28,413 bases of DNA from assembly GCA_024224995.1 (NCBI GenBank), contig JAAENB010000209.1, positions 1 through 28,413 on the forward strand, written 5' to 3'. This stretch comes from a bacterium (GTDB taxonomy: Bacteria; Spirochaetota; UBA4802; UBA5550). A program made the translations under genes and the position numbers. This document shows, piece after piece, positions 1 through 9,700 of this stretch. Position 1 is the first letter of the stretch. Each line of letters starts with the position of its first letter. The notes under the pieces were generated by a model, which worked only from the letters and a program-made list of their open reading frames with translations, searched no databases and was not told the DNA's origin.

Positions 1-310
1 AAAATACGGAAGAAACTGTTCATATACCGGGTTGGGTTTGTGGAGATGCTTCGGAGGAGTGGTTTCCGGGGAAGGAGAGACGTTGCGTGCAACGCCTTTA
101 CGGGTTGATTTTTTTGAGATGCTTCGCAGGGGGCGCACCCCCATAGGGCAGCAGAGCATAACCCCCGATAATATCTTCGAGAACAGGTTCTGTTTATAAA
201 TTAGTTTCCCCGGGCTATGGCGATTTCTCATAACGTGGGGCTTCCAGCCCCTCGTTATGATGAAGACGGCCCTATTTAAAAAGAGTTTCTTGAGAGTGCG
301 AATCCTAAGG
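1..310. other. Gene-free left edge with degenerate repeats
   Basis: I see no convincing coding region here. The stretch lies downstream of the minus-strand porter/propeller gene. It holds several short repeated motifs: an 11-base direct repeat GAGATGCTTCG at 43-53 and 116-126, a near-palindrome CGTTGCGTGCAACG at 81-94, a small hairpin GGGGG/CCCCC at 129-142, and a larger hairpin at 229-259. Parts resemble other intergenic stretches in this window (22465-22560 and 25120-25140). This looks like decayed repetitive intergenic DNA, perhaps REP- or MITE-like. No transposase gene is present. Confidence 0.5.
229..259. repeat. Inverted repeat (14-bp stem, 3-base loop)
   Basis: The arms 229-242 and 246-259 are complementary at 13 of 14 positions, around the loop TCC; the inner part pairs GGGGCT with AGCCCC. 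It lies about 50 bases beyond the stop codon of the last gene of the ankyrin operon, so it could end that transcript. No run of T follows on either strand, so a factor-independent terminator is not well supported and a REP-like palindrome is equally possible. Confidence 0.5.
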
Positions 311-2266
311 CTAATTCCCTGACATAGATGGTGCGATCTTCCGGGGAGTCCATACCGGGGTGGACGCGGTATAGTCATTTCGGGAAATGAGCCGTTTGAT
401 ATTCCGGGAATAGTCATATAGGTAGATATTACCTTTCTCCGAAAAAACGAGGATATCCGGAGTACCGATTTCACAGAGCGAGTTTATCTCGGCAAGGGAG
501 TGGCCTCTGCCGGGAGGAGTTGTGATGGGGATACTGCTGCCGGTTTCCGGGTTCAGTATGCTTAAGCCGGAGCAGCTGTTAACAAGAATAGATTGATTTC
601 CTTGCAAATATAACGCCGATTTGGGGCATTTAAACACCAGGGATCGTAATTTTGATTTTTGGGATATATCGTATTCAATTATTGAATCCTTCTGGGGAAG
701 AGTATATAAAAACCGCAGCTTACGGGGATGCATATCAATATTAATAAAGTGCCCTCTAATGGAGAAAAGTTTCTTAAGGGAAGAACCGTCGGAGCGGCAA
801 ATATACAAATCAGGATTATGTCTGTAAGCTCCGGTTTGAAAGAACAGGTGCTCGCCACTGGAGGTAAATTGAGGTGAATGACAATCGGTGTCCGGTTCCG
901 AAATTATTTTCCTGATATTTTTTTCAAGATCGTATATAACAAGATATTCACCGAATGAATTATAGCGCCTCTGCTCTATCCGCATGTGAGCAACCAGCTG
1001 CTTCCCGGCTGGAGAAATGTCGATGCTTTTAACACTATGTTTACAGGGAATCTCTTTAACTGTCCCGCTTGCAAAATCAACAAGCCGAATATAATAGAAA
1101 TCCTGCGGATTCCCCCTCGACCTGGAATCAGGATCTTTGATCTTCACCGCCGCATACACGAGAGTACCGGAAAGACCGGGAAAAGCGATCTTCCGGTCGC
1201 AACTAAAGGGCATCTCTTCCTGGCCCGAGAGCATTACCCGGAAACCCCGGGAGGCAATAGAATGTGAAAGCCGGATCATTTCCTTTTCCAGGGAACGGCC
1301 AAATTCCGGGGTCCAGTTTTTTACCAGCAGGATCATCCTGGCAGCGCTGTAATCCGGGGTTGCCAGAAGACCGGGATGCCCGTACGTTTCACTATACATC
1401 TTCATATACTGGAGAATCGAGTTATTCAGTTGTTTATAATTTTGGGAAGCGTATTTTCCCGAAAGACGGGGAATCTCGAAATAGGACGGTTTTTTTTCAT
1501 GGGTCAAAAAGGTGACCTGTTTCACAATATCACCGGGAGTGAGTACGGAAAAAATTTGCCCGTAATCGTTTTTCAGGGTCTTTGAAAAATCGTCAAGAGA
1601 ATGGAGCAGATGGGAATCCAGAATACTCCCCTTTCCAACTATCCTAATGGAAACCAGTGAAAGACCGGGATTTTTAAGATTTTGTTTTTGGGGAAAATAC
1701 CGTACTCGCCGGTCCCGTAAGGCAAGCGGTATACCTGAGCACTCAATAGATAGTGCTTTGCTCCTATGGGACTTTGCTATTCCGGAAATTGTTTTAAACA
1801 GTTCCTCCTGATCCGTCTGCTCTATTCCGGGACTGGCGATAGCAATAATAAAAGCGGAAGAACGGTCTTTTGAATAGACAAGAGAATAATAAGGATTATG
1901 CGTATCCCGGGACTCTTTCGCGGGCTCATTCTCCAGTGAAAAATCTTCCCGGTTAAATACAGGACGAGGAATATTCACGGGAGAAAGAACCTGCTGTACA
2001 TGCCTGGTACCGGTAATTTTTTTTGTAAGCCCTTGAATGGTTTTAACTATTTCCGATGAAAAAATATCTTTCGATTTCGGATACAGACCAACAATGATCC
2101 ATTTGGAGCCTTTGAATTCCCTTGAAGAATCTTGAGAATTTTCAACAACAATACGGGAAATATCTTTAATATTTTCAATATCTTCCTTCTTCGATTTTTG
2201 CCCTGTCGTGCAAACCGAAACAACACAAATAGAAACAACTATTGCCAATATTTCTCTACTCTTCAC
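311..2266 (-). CDS. Lipoprotein: RND-porter-like domains plus TolB-like beta-propeller
   Basis: Predicted 651-residue exported protein. I chose the GTG at 2266 because GGAGAGGGGG lies just upstream; a GTG at 2287 is also possible. A short hydrophobic leader ends in VVSVC (Cys19), a relaxed spirochaete-type lipobox. Residues about 35-185 and 200-350 read like the two periplasmic porter domains of RND/MMPL exporters: a DIFSSEIVKTIQGLT-type helix, then VQQVLSPVNIP, then a GIPLALRD-like end; the second copy ends in MLSG. The membrane helices that normally follow are absent. Residues about 365-640 form a beta-propeller of PD40/TolB-like blades (for example DISPAGKQLVAH). It is last of a three-gene operon and overlaps the ankyrin gene by 11 bases. 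Signal and propeller are clear; the porter relationship is by pattern and needs a profile search. A role in envelope contact or scaffolding is inference. Confidence 0.6.
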   Translation of the reverse strand: MKSREILAIVVSICVVSVCTTGQKSKKEDIENIKDISRIVVENSQDSSREFKGSKWIIVGLYPKSKDIFSSEIVKTIQGLTKKITGTRHVQQVLSPVNIPRPVFNREDFSLENEPAKESRDTHNPYYSLVYSKDRSSAFIIAIASPGIEQTDQEELFKTISGIAKSHRSKALSIECSGIPLALRDRRVRYFPQKQNLKNPGLSLVSIRIVGKGSILDSHLLHSLDDFSKTLKNDYGQIFSVLTPGDIVKQVTFLTHEKKPSYFEIPRLSGKYASQNYKQLNNSILQYMKMYSETYGHPGLLATPDYSAARMILLVKNWTPEFGRSLEKEMIRLSHSIASRGFRVMLSGQEEMPFSCDRKIAFPGLSGTLVYAAVKIKDPDSRSRGNPQDFYYIRLVDFASGTVKEIPCKHSVKSIDISPAGKQLVAHMRIEQRRYNSFGEYLVIYDLEKNIRKIISEPDTDCHSPQFTSSGEHLFFQTGAYRHNPDLYICRSDGSSLKKLFSIRGHFINIDMHPRKLRFLYTLPQKDSIIEYDISQKSKLRSLVFKCPKSALYLQGNQSILVNSCSGLSILNPETGSSIPITTPPGRGHSLAEINSLCEIGTPDILVFSEKGNIYLYDYSRNIKRLISRNDYTASTPVWTPRKIAPSMSGN

Positions 2267-5200
2267 GGATTCCCCCTCTCCTGGCACCGGCTTTTTTTAA
2301 TAGTTTAATAGTTTCATTCTCATCATCGTCAGCGTAGCGATACGCCATGTCGAGCGGAGTCTCCCCTTCACTGGTTTCCGCGTTAACGCGCGCGCCGTGT
2401 TTAAGAAGCAGTTTTGCAAATTCACTATTCTTGCGTTTAGCTGCATAATGAAGAGGAGTTATTCCCTCCTTGTTAACAGCAGTCGCAGGGGCTCCCCGTT
2501 TTAGAAAGAATTTAACAAGTTTCGGGTGTTCCTTTTCAACAGCTTTGTGGAGTACCGTATTACCGGATTTTGACCGGACAGTGGCACGAGCCCCTTTTCG
2601 CAGCAAAAACCTGATGGTTCGCATATTTTCATCATACCCGTAGTTTTGTATAGCGGAAAAAAGCGGCGTTTCTCCCGTATCATCTTTCATATTAACAGGG
2701 GAGCCTTTTTTTATAAGAAATTTCATGATGTGGAATCTAAAGCTTTCTGTTGCGGCAAAAAGAGCCTGGCTTTTATTTATGCGCGCTCCTTTTTTTAGCA
2801 GCAGCTGTATCATTTCTATATCATTTGCGCGAACAGCAGCCAGTAAAGGATCTCCTTTGTTTACATTCGCTTTTTTGGCAATAAGCAGCCGTGCTGCCCG
2901 GTCATGATTGTTGTCAATAGCATGGCAGAGCGGTGATTCATCTTCACTCTCTACAGCATTAATCCGTACCTTTTTTTTGAGCAGAAGATTAATTAAATCG
3001 ATCCTGCCCTTTTTCGCGGCATAGTTCAGGAAATTGGCTTCTCTCTTGTTGAGATCCGCTCCATTGTTAATAAGAAATATGATAGCATCAGTATTGTTTT
3101 CTTGTAAGGCTGCATCAAGGGGAGTTGCGTTTTGACGATTCCGGGCATTGATATCTGCCCCTGCCTGCACCAGGGCCGCCATAATTGAATAATAATTCTC
3201 CCCTTTACTTTCTACTGCCCTGTGGAGTGCCGAACTATAGGGCTTCCCTTGTACGTTAACATGGGCTCCTTTTTTTAGAAGGAATTGTACCATGTTGCAG
3301 TGTCCCTTATCGGAGGCGATGGAAAGAGGAGTACTTCCGTAATTGAATTTTGCGTTTATGTTGGCACCCAATTGTATTAGAATTTCCACCATTTTCTTAT
3401 TATTGAATTTCGCGGCAAAATAAAGCGGCGTTTTATTGTCAGAAAGAGTATTGTCAACCTGAGCACCATGTTTTACCAGGAGAGGAACAGCCGGAATAGC
3501 ATTATTGATAACACCAATATGTAATGGCGAAAACCGTTCATCGTAACTAATCTTGCTTTTAATCTCGGTTTTGGCGCCGTTTTTCAGCAGGAGTTTCACG
3601 GTTTCGGGATCCCCTTTTTTCATGGCAAAATGGAGCGGTGTTTCATTATTTTCATTTGTCGCGTTAACGGAAATGCCAAAATTAAGAATTTTTTGCACCA
3701 GGGAAGGCATTGCGCTGTATGCTGCCGCGTGAAGAAGTGTTGTGCCCATTGTATTTTCGACCTGAAGGCTGGCTCCCCTGGAAAGCAGCAATTCCGTAAT
3801 GTGCTTGTTACCATTCCGAACGGCGTAAAATAAAGGAGAAACTCCGTTGTTGTCCGTAACATTCACCTGCGCTCCCGCAGCAAGAAGTATTGAAACGATT
3901 TGTTGAGATCCCGTTGCTGCCGCGTGATGAAGAGCTGTTCTATTATAGGAGTTTGTTTCATTAATCGCGGCCCCATGATGAAGCAGCAGGGTAACCAGGG
4001 GAACCGATTCCAGGAGTACGGCGTATTGCAAAAGAGGGAGATCTTCAGCTGTTTCTCGATATCTACTGTAATGATCTAATTCGGCTTTTTCATATAGAGA
4101 AGAACTCATGGGCACCCACAAATCGTTTCTTTTGGCAATAGGGATCGCCGTATTCGCCCCTTTTTTTAAGAGGATTTTGCACAGGGCCCAGTCTTTGTTG
4201 CCCATTGCCAGCTGTAACGGCGTGGCGGGATGACTTGTTGTATCAGGATAGTATGGTTTGATTGTAGGCGGATGATTCCTGGGACTTGATTGGCCATTGA
4301 TATCCGCTCCATGTTTTAAAAGCAGGGCTGTAATTTTATGTTCTCTCATTTTTATGGCTTGAAACAGCGCAGTATTCCCCAGCTTATTTCTGCCCGAAGT
4401 TTTCACGCCGGCTTCCAGAAGCAGTTTAATCAGATCATAGTTTCTTGTTATAACCGCTTGTGCCATGAGTTCGGTCCCGGTCTTTCCGGGGGGATTTACG
4501 AGAGCCCCTTTTTCGAGAAGAGCCTTCACCAGATGAACGCGGTTATTCTCAACAGCAATCTCAAGAATCGTTTCGTTGCCAGCTTCTTCTCTGTACCTTC
4601 TTTCGTATCTAAAAGTAATAGTCAAATCGGCTCCCAGCTTTACGAGTTCAGTGGCAGCTTCGAACCGGGATTTTTTCCGGTAATCCTCAATGGTAACCTG
4701 CAGCGGAATTTTTCCTTCCCGGTTTTTTTGATTAACCGGAAATCCATTGTTAACAAGAAGTGGAATAGCGCGTGCGCTTCCGTATTGGGCTGCAAAATGA
4801 AGCAGGTTCGATTGTTTATCAACAAAAGCGCTTTTTCCGCTCTCGGCGCTTAAGAACGCTTTAACAAACTCAATATTACCATCAAGTATTGCCAGGTGCA
4901 GCGGCGTTAATTTTTTCTCAGTAATTGAATTCCATCCCAGTTTTTTTCCCAGGGGAGGTATTGGGGAGAGCGTAATTGTGTTGCTCGTGGAAGTGCCCGA
5001 TGTAAGTAAGAGAGGAACAATGGACATGTTTTTTCCCATGGCAGCATAATGAAGCGGGGTCCAGCCGTATTTATCTTTTTCGACAGCCAGGTTTTTTTTT
5101 GCAAGTGTCTTCCATATAAAATGCTCTGCTCCTCCGATGCAGGCGGCATTAAACAGTACCTGAAGGGGCTGTTTCCGAGCTCCTTGTCTTACCAGGAGTT

Positions 5201-6770
5201 CCGCAATGTTGTCATGCCCGTACAGGAGGGCAAGGGTTAAAGGAGTCTGGCCCAGTTTATTTTTCTTGTTGATATTAGTCTTTTTTGCCAAAAGAAGACG
5301 TACGATTTGTTCCGAACCTCCCTGGCATGCAGCGTGAAATATGGAATCTCCGGAAGCGGATATGCTTTTTCTGGAAGCCCCATTTTTGATGAGCAGTTTT
5401 GCCACATTGGCGTGTCCTTTCATACAGGCAAAATAGAGCGGTGTGACGCCAAGAAATCGTTCAAGTTCTTCTTTTTTAAAGTCCTCTCCACGATACATGG
5501 TTTTCCGGTTAACAGCGGCACCTGATTTTAGTAAAAGTTTTACGGTTTCATAATGACCGCCATATGCTGCCAGGTGAAGCGGCGTCTGGTGAATTAAATC
5601 GGGAATGTTTATAGCAACCGTATGGTTAATAAAAAAACGGACCAGGTCTGTATATCCCCGGGCGGCAGCATTGTGCAGGGGATGTCTGCCCAGGTTGTCC
5701 GTAACAGCTGAGGATTTTTTTAATGCTCCTTTTTTTACCAGGATTTTTACCAGCTTTTTTTTATTACCGCTTGCAGCATAATTGATTGGATAACCGGAAT
5801 AGTTTATTCCCTCCCGGGAACAATGCCCAAATGATATGATTGATTGTTGGTTGAGTTGAATATCTTTATTGGGGGTTTTTATATGTTGGGCTGCAAATTG
5901 AGCCAGTGAATCGTCTTTTAATTCAGTAAGGGCGTACCGTACGGGGTTAATTTTTTTTGGATGAAAATCCCTGTTATACCGGTCTTCCTGCCGCAGCCGT
6001 TCCGCAAGTACGGCATTTTTCGAAAGAAGTATTTTTATAATTGCATACTGCCTGGTTTTAAGATCTTGCGAAACCTTATTTTTTTTGGATGCCAGGTTGA
6101 GGGCTGTCATTAATGGAACTTCTCCATTAGGATTTGGAGAATTGATATTAATTCCTTTAAATAATAAAGCATCTACCTCTAAAAGATCTCTAACCATTTC
6201 ACTGTCACCGGAACGAATCGCTTTATGAAGAAGGGAATTGCCGGAATCATCCGGTTTTGAGATGTCGGCTTTATGTTCAATGAGCAGAGTGGTTAGTAAT
6301 CGCTGCCCCCGGTCATAGGCCAGGTGGATAGGATACCCGTCATGAACATCCCAGGCGTTTGGGTCGGCTCCTTTTTTGAGAAGGATTTTAAGCTGTTCAA
6401 TGTCATTTTTACGGATTGCCGAATAAAGCCGGGAATTGGATATTCCTTTTTTCTTGTACCAGTCAGTAACATCTGCCCCGCCTTCAATGAGCCGTAGTGC
6501 TATGGAAGTTTGCCCATTTTCAAGCGCCATCGTTATCGGTTTTTTCCCGCTTTTAGTCTTAATGCCAACAGGCATCCCTTTCCCGATATATTCAACAACC
6601 CTGTTTTCATTGCCCGATTTTATTGCTGCAATAAAATCAAACTTTTCTTTTTCACTGAAAGAATGCCGGTTTCCCTGGTTCTCCCGGTTTTCCGCAGTAG
6701 CGCAGGAAAAAAGAATCGTAAGGAGCAGGATAATCCCGGCACGGCTCATTGGTTTTATTATACTACCCAC
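2256..6770 (-). CDS. Giant exported ankyrin-repeat lipoprotein (second of two)
   Basis: About 1504 residues. I chose the GTG at 6770: it has GGAG nine bases upstream, sits one base after the stop of the previous gene and gives a basic n-region. An ATG at 6749 or 6788 is possible. The leader ends in the lipobox LFSC (Cys23), so the protein should be a lipoprotein. Almost all the rest is ankyrin repeats of about 33 residues (pattern G-TPLH-AA--G----V--LL-KGA-VN), roughly 40 or more by length. Some spacers are longer, for example near residues 240-320 and 850-960. The last repeat ends close to the C-terminus. Ankyrin repeats bind proteins, so a role as an envelope or secreted binding scaffold is inferred; no enzymatic domain is visible. 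It is paralogous to its upstream neighbour and co-transcribed with it. Confidence 0.85.
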   Translation of the reverse strand: MGSIIKPMSRAGIILLLTILFSCATAENRENQGNRHSFSEKEKFDFIAAIKSGNENRVVEYIGKGMPVGIKTKSGKKPITMALENGQTSIALRLIEGGADVTDWYKKKGISNSRLYSAIRKNDIEQLKILLKKGADPNAWDVHDGYPIHLAYDRGQRLLTTLLIEHKADISKPDDSGNSLLHKAIRSGDSEMVRDLLEVDALLFKGININSPNPNGEVPLMTALNLASKKNKVSQDLKTRQYAIIKILLSKNAVLAERLRQEDRYNRDFHPKKINPVRYALTELKDDSLAQFAAQHIKTPNKDIQLNQQSIISFGHCSREGINYSGYPINYAASGNKKKLVKILVKKGALKKSSAVTDNLGRHPLHNAAARGYTDLVRFFINHTVAINIPDLIHQTPLHLAAYGGHYETVKLLLKSGAAVNRKTMYRGEDFKKEELERFLGVTPLYFACMKGHANVAKLLIKNGASRKSISASGDSIFHAACQGGSEQIVRLLLAKKTNINKKNKLGQTPLTLALLYGHDNIAELLVRQGARKQPLQVLFNAACIGGAEHFIWKTLAKKNLAVEKDKYGWTPLHYAAMGKNMSIVPLLLTSGTSTSNTITLSPIPPLGKKLGWNSITEKKLTPLHLAILDGNIEFVKAFLSAESGKSAFVDKQSNLLHFAAQYGSARAIPLLVNNGFPVNQKNREGKIPLQVTIEDYRKKSRFEAATELVKLGADLTITFRYERRYREEAGNETILEIAVENNRVHLVKALLEKGALVNPPGKTGTELMAQAVITRNYDLIKLLLEAGVKTSGRNKLGNTALFQAIKMREHKITALLLKHGADINGQSSPRNHPPTIKPYYPDTTSHPATPLQLAMGNKDWALCKILLKKGANTAIPIAKRNDLWVPMSSSLYEKAELDHYSRYRETAEDLPLLQYAVLLESVPLVTLLLHHGAAINETNSYNRTALHHAAATGSQQIVSILLAAGAQVNVTDNNGVSPLFYAVRNGNKHITELLLSRGASLQVENTMGTTLLHAAAYSAMPSLVQKILNFGISVNATNENNETPLHFAMKKGDPETVKLLLKNGAKTEIKSKISYDERFSPLHIGVINNAIPAVPLLVKHGAQVDNTLSDNKTPLYFAAKFNNKKMVEILIQLGANINAKFNYGSTPLSIASDKGHCNMVQFLLKKGAHVNVQGKPYSSALHRAVESKGENYYSIMAALVQAGADINARNRQNATPLDAALQENNTDAIIFLINNGADLNKREANFLNYAAKKGRIDLINLLLKKKVRINAVESEDESPLCHAIDNNHDRAARLLIAKKANVNKGDPLLAAVRANDIEMIQLLLKKGARINKSQALFAATESFRFHIMKFLIKKGSPVNMKDDTGETPLFSAIQNYGYDENMRTIRFLLRKGARATVRSKSGNTVLHKAVEKEHPKLVKFFLKRGAPATAVNKEGITPLHYAAKRKNSEFAKLLLKHGARVNAETSEGETPLDMAYRYADDDENETIKLLKKAGARRGGIREE

Positions 6771-6771
6771 T

Positions 6772-9700
6772 TCATTCTTCTCCGCCATGTTTTTTTAATA
6801 TCTTTTCCATATCCCTGGAGTAGGAAACGGAAAGCGGAGTTTTCCCCTGCTTGTTTTTTTTATTCACCAGGGCTCCTTCTTTAAGAAGAAAACGGACCAG
6901 GCTTTCATGATTTTTCCGCGCCGCGATATGAAGCGGGGTATCTCCATTTGAGTTATAGCCGTTAATAGTATAGCCTTTTTTAAGAAGTTCTTTAACAAAC
7001 TCTTGTTTGTTATGTTTACAGGCAGTATGAAGCAGTTCTTTATTATATGGAGCTGTAACCGTGAGGTCGTAACCGGAATCAATAAAAAAGCGCACAATCC
7101 GGTTTGTGTTGGATTCCACAGCTTTTTCCAGCGGTGTTTTTCCGTTCTTGTCTTCTCTGTATAATGACGCCCCTTTGTTTATTAACAGGGCCAGTACTTT
7201 CTTTTTGTTTGTTCGGTTCCCTGCCAGGTAATGGAGCGGGGTTTCACCCCGGGCGTTAGTACTGTTTACATTGGCGCCCGCGTTAACCAGGGATTCCATT
7301 GAATTATAGAGTCCTCTTCGTGCTGCTTCATGAAGAGGTGTATTGCCGAATTGATTTTTCGTGTTAATTAACGCTCCCCGGGCCAGCAGGATTTTTATCC
7401 CGTCAGTATTTTCCATAAGGGCTGCTTCATGAAGCGGGGTGTTTCCTTTTTTATATCCCCAGGCTACAGGGGCGTTTATTTGTGCCTTTCCTTTTAGCAG
7501 GAGAGGAATGGGAATGCCGTTTTGACATCTTGCTGCCTTATGAAGACAGGTATGGCCCCACTCGTCATGTTCATTGACAGAGACTCCTTTTGAAAGCAGC
7601 ATCTCTGCTATTTCCGCATTTGACTGGTCACAGGCGGTCATGAAAACCGAGTTTCCAAAGGTTTCCCGTGATTGTACATCGGCTCCCTGTTCAATATAGA
7701 GTTTCGCGAAACTATTATTCTCATGCCGAACCGCTTCCATGAGTGGCGTTGTTCCCAGTTTAGTTTTACTGTTAAGGGGTACTCCTTTTTTTATACACAA
7801 TGCTGCAATGGAGAGCCCCAATTTCGATTCCCTGTCCTGTGCCAATATATGAAGAAGACCAGTACCGTTATTGTTCCGGGCCTTTGTATTCGCCCCATTA
7901 CTGATTAAATAGTTTGCCAGGGGATAGTTTTTATTCGCCGCAGCCATAAGCAGCGGCGTGTCTCCTTTGATATTCCCGGTATTTATTTCTGCCCTGTGTG
8001 CAATGAGTAATTCCACGATTTTTGTGTATCCCCTTTTTACGGCAAGAAAAAGCGGTGTGTCTCCCTCTTCATCCGGTATGTTTACCGGGGCTCCATATTT
8101 GAGCATCAGTTTCACGTGTTCTATTTTTTTGTATCCTATTGCTTTGTAGAAAGGTGTTTTTCCTCTATTATTGCGAAGCGTAAGAGGTGCTTTTTTTTCA
8201 AGAAGCAGTTTCATTACTTCCACACTTCCTTTTACGGACAGGTGCATCAGGGACGTGTCGTACTTGTCCTGTAACGGTAATTGAGCTCCGTGGTCAATTA
8301 AGAGACGGATAAAGGGGATTGAGTCATGACGGACTGCCGAAAAAACAGGAGTACGAAGAGAATTATTACGGGCGTTAACTGCCGCGCCGTGCTTGAGCAG
8401 TATTTTTGCCATTTTCATATTGTTATTTTTTGCTGCCCGGTAAAGCGGTGTTTCCAGATATTGGCCTTTTTTGTTAATATTACTTCCTCGGGATATTAAA
8501 TAAGAGACAAGGGCGGTATGTCCTCCATAAGCGGCTTTCGTGAGAGCAGTATCGTTTTTTTTATTTTCGGCGTCAATCGTCGCCCCCTGTTCCAGCAAGA
8601 AGACTATTATTTTTTTTCGTCCCTTTGATGCGGCGTAATGCATGGGGGTGGAATCTTCATAATCTTTGGTGGTAATTGGCACTCCCCTGGCGATTACTTT
8701 CTTTACCAGTTTTTCATGGCCTGCTGAAGCCGCGTAATGAAGTATTGAAATCTTCATAGTGTTTTGCGCCGTTATTTTCGCGCCATTTTTTACAAGTATG
8801 TCGGCAGCAGCAAGGTGATCATTAAGCAGGGCATTATGCAGCGGAGTGTTCGCACTGTTATCATGGGCGTTAACGGCCGCTCCTTTTTTGATGAGCAGCG
8901 CTGTTAGCCCGGCATGTCCATGAGCGGCAGCCATATGAAGACAGGTATCCCCGTCTTCGTTTGCTGCCTGTACGTTCGCTTTATACTGTATCAGGAGTTT
9001 TGCGATTTTTGGGTTATTTTGCTTGAGCGCGTACCATAAGGGGCTTCGTGTATTAAATCGTTCCATTAACGGAGCATCAACAGGAGTTCCTTTTTGTAAA
9101 AAGAATTTAACAAGGCTCGTATGTCCTTTGACAAGGGCGTAATGTAAGGGAAATTCTCCGTTTGAATTTTTTGCCAGGGGGGAAACTCCTTTTTTGATTA
9201 AGAGTCGTATTATTTCCAGGTTCCCGTTTTGAGCTGCGTAATGAATGAGCTGTTCACCGTCGTTACCGTATTTTTCACCTGTTTGCGCCCCTTGTTTAAT
9301 GAGCAGCGTCGCAACTGCGGTTTTATTTTCCGTAACGGCAATATATAGCGGTGATTCATCGTTCCAGTTTTTTGGGTTAATCCCGGCTCCTGCCTTGAGC
9401 AGGAGTGAAACTATTTTTGCGGAACCGGTTTTTACTGCCTGGCATATTAGCTGGTTGCCGGAATCATCACTTGATTGCATGGCTGCGCTTGCTCCCTTCT
9501 TCAGGAGCAGTTTTACTGTTGGAACCAGCTTGTTCTTTATTGCAATGTTCAGGGGATATACTCCCGAATTATTTTTTGTATGAACCGGGACACCGCGCTG
9601 AATCATAAGTGCCGCAATTTTTTCATTTTCGTTTATCAGGGCCAGGTGGAGTATTGTATTTCCGTTATTATTGGTGCCCGTTACGGGAACATGTTGTTTG

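Noticed and set aside
129..142. GGGGG/CCCCC hairpin as terminator
   Set aside because: Five-base stem with no T-run, too far from the gene end to support the call.
4338..4853. 171-residue plus-strand reading frame opposite the ankyrin gene
   Set aside because: It lies wholly antisense to well-formed ankyrin repeats; similar antisense open frames recur along both ankyrin genes because of their codon pattern.
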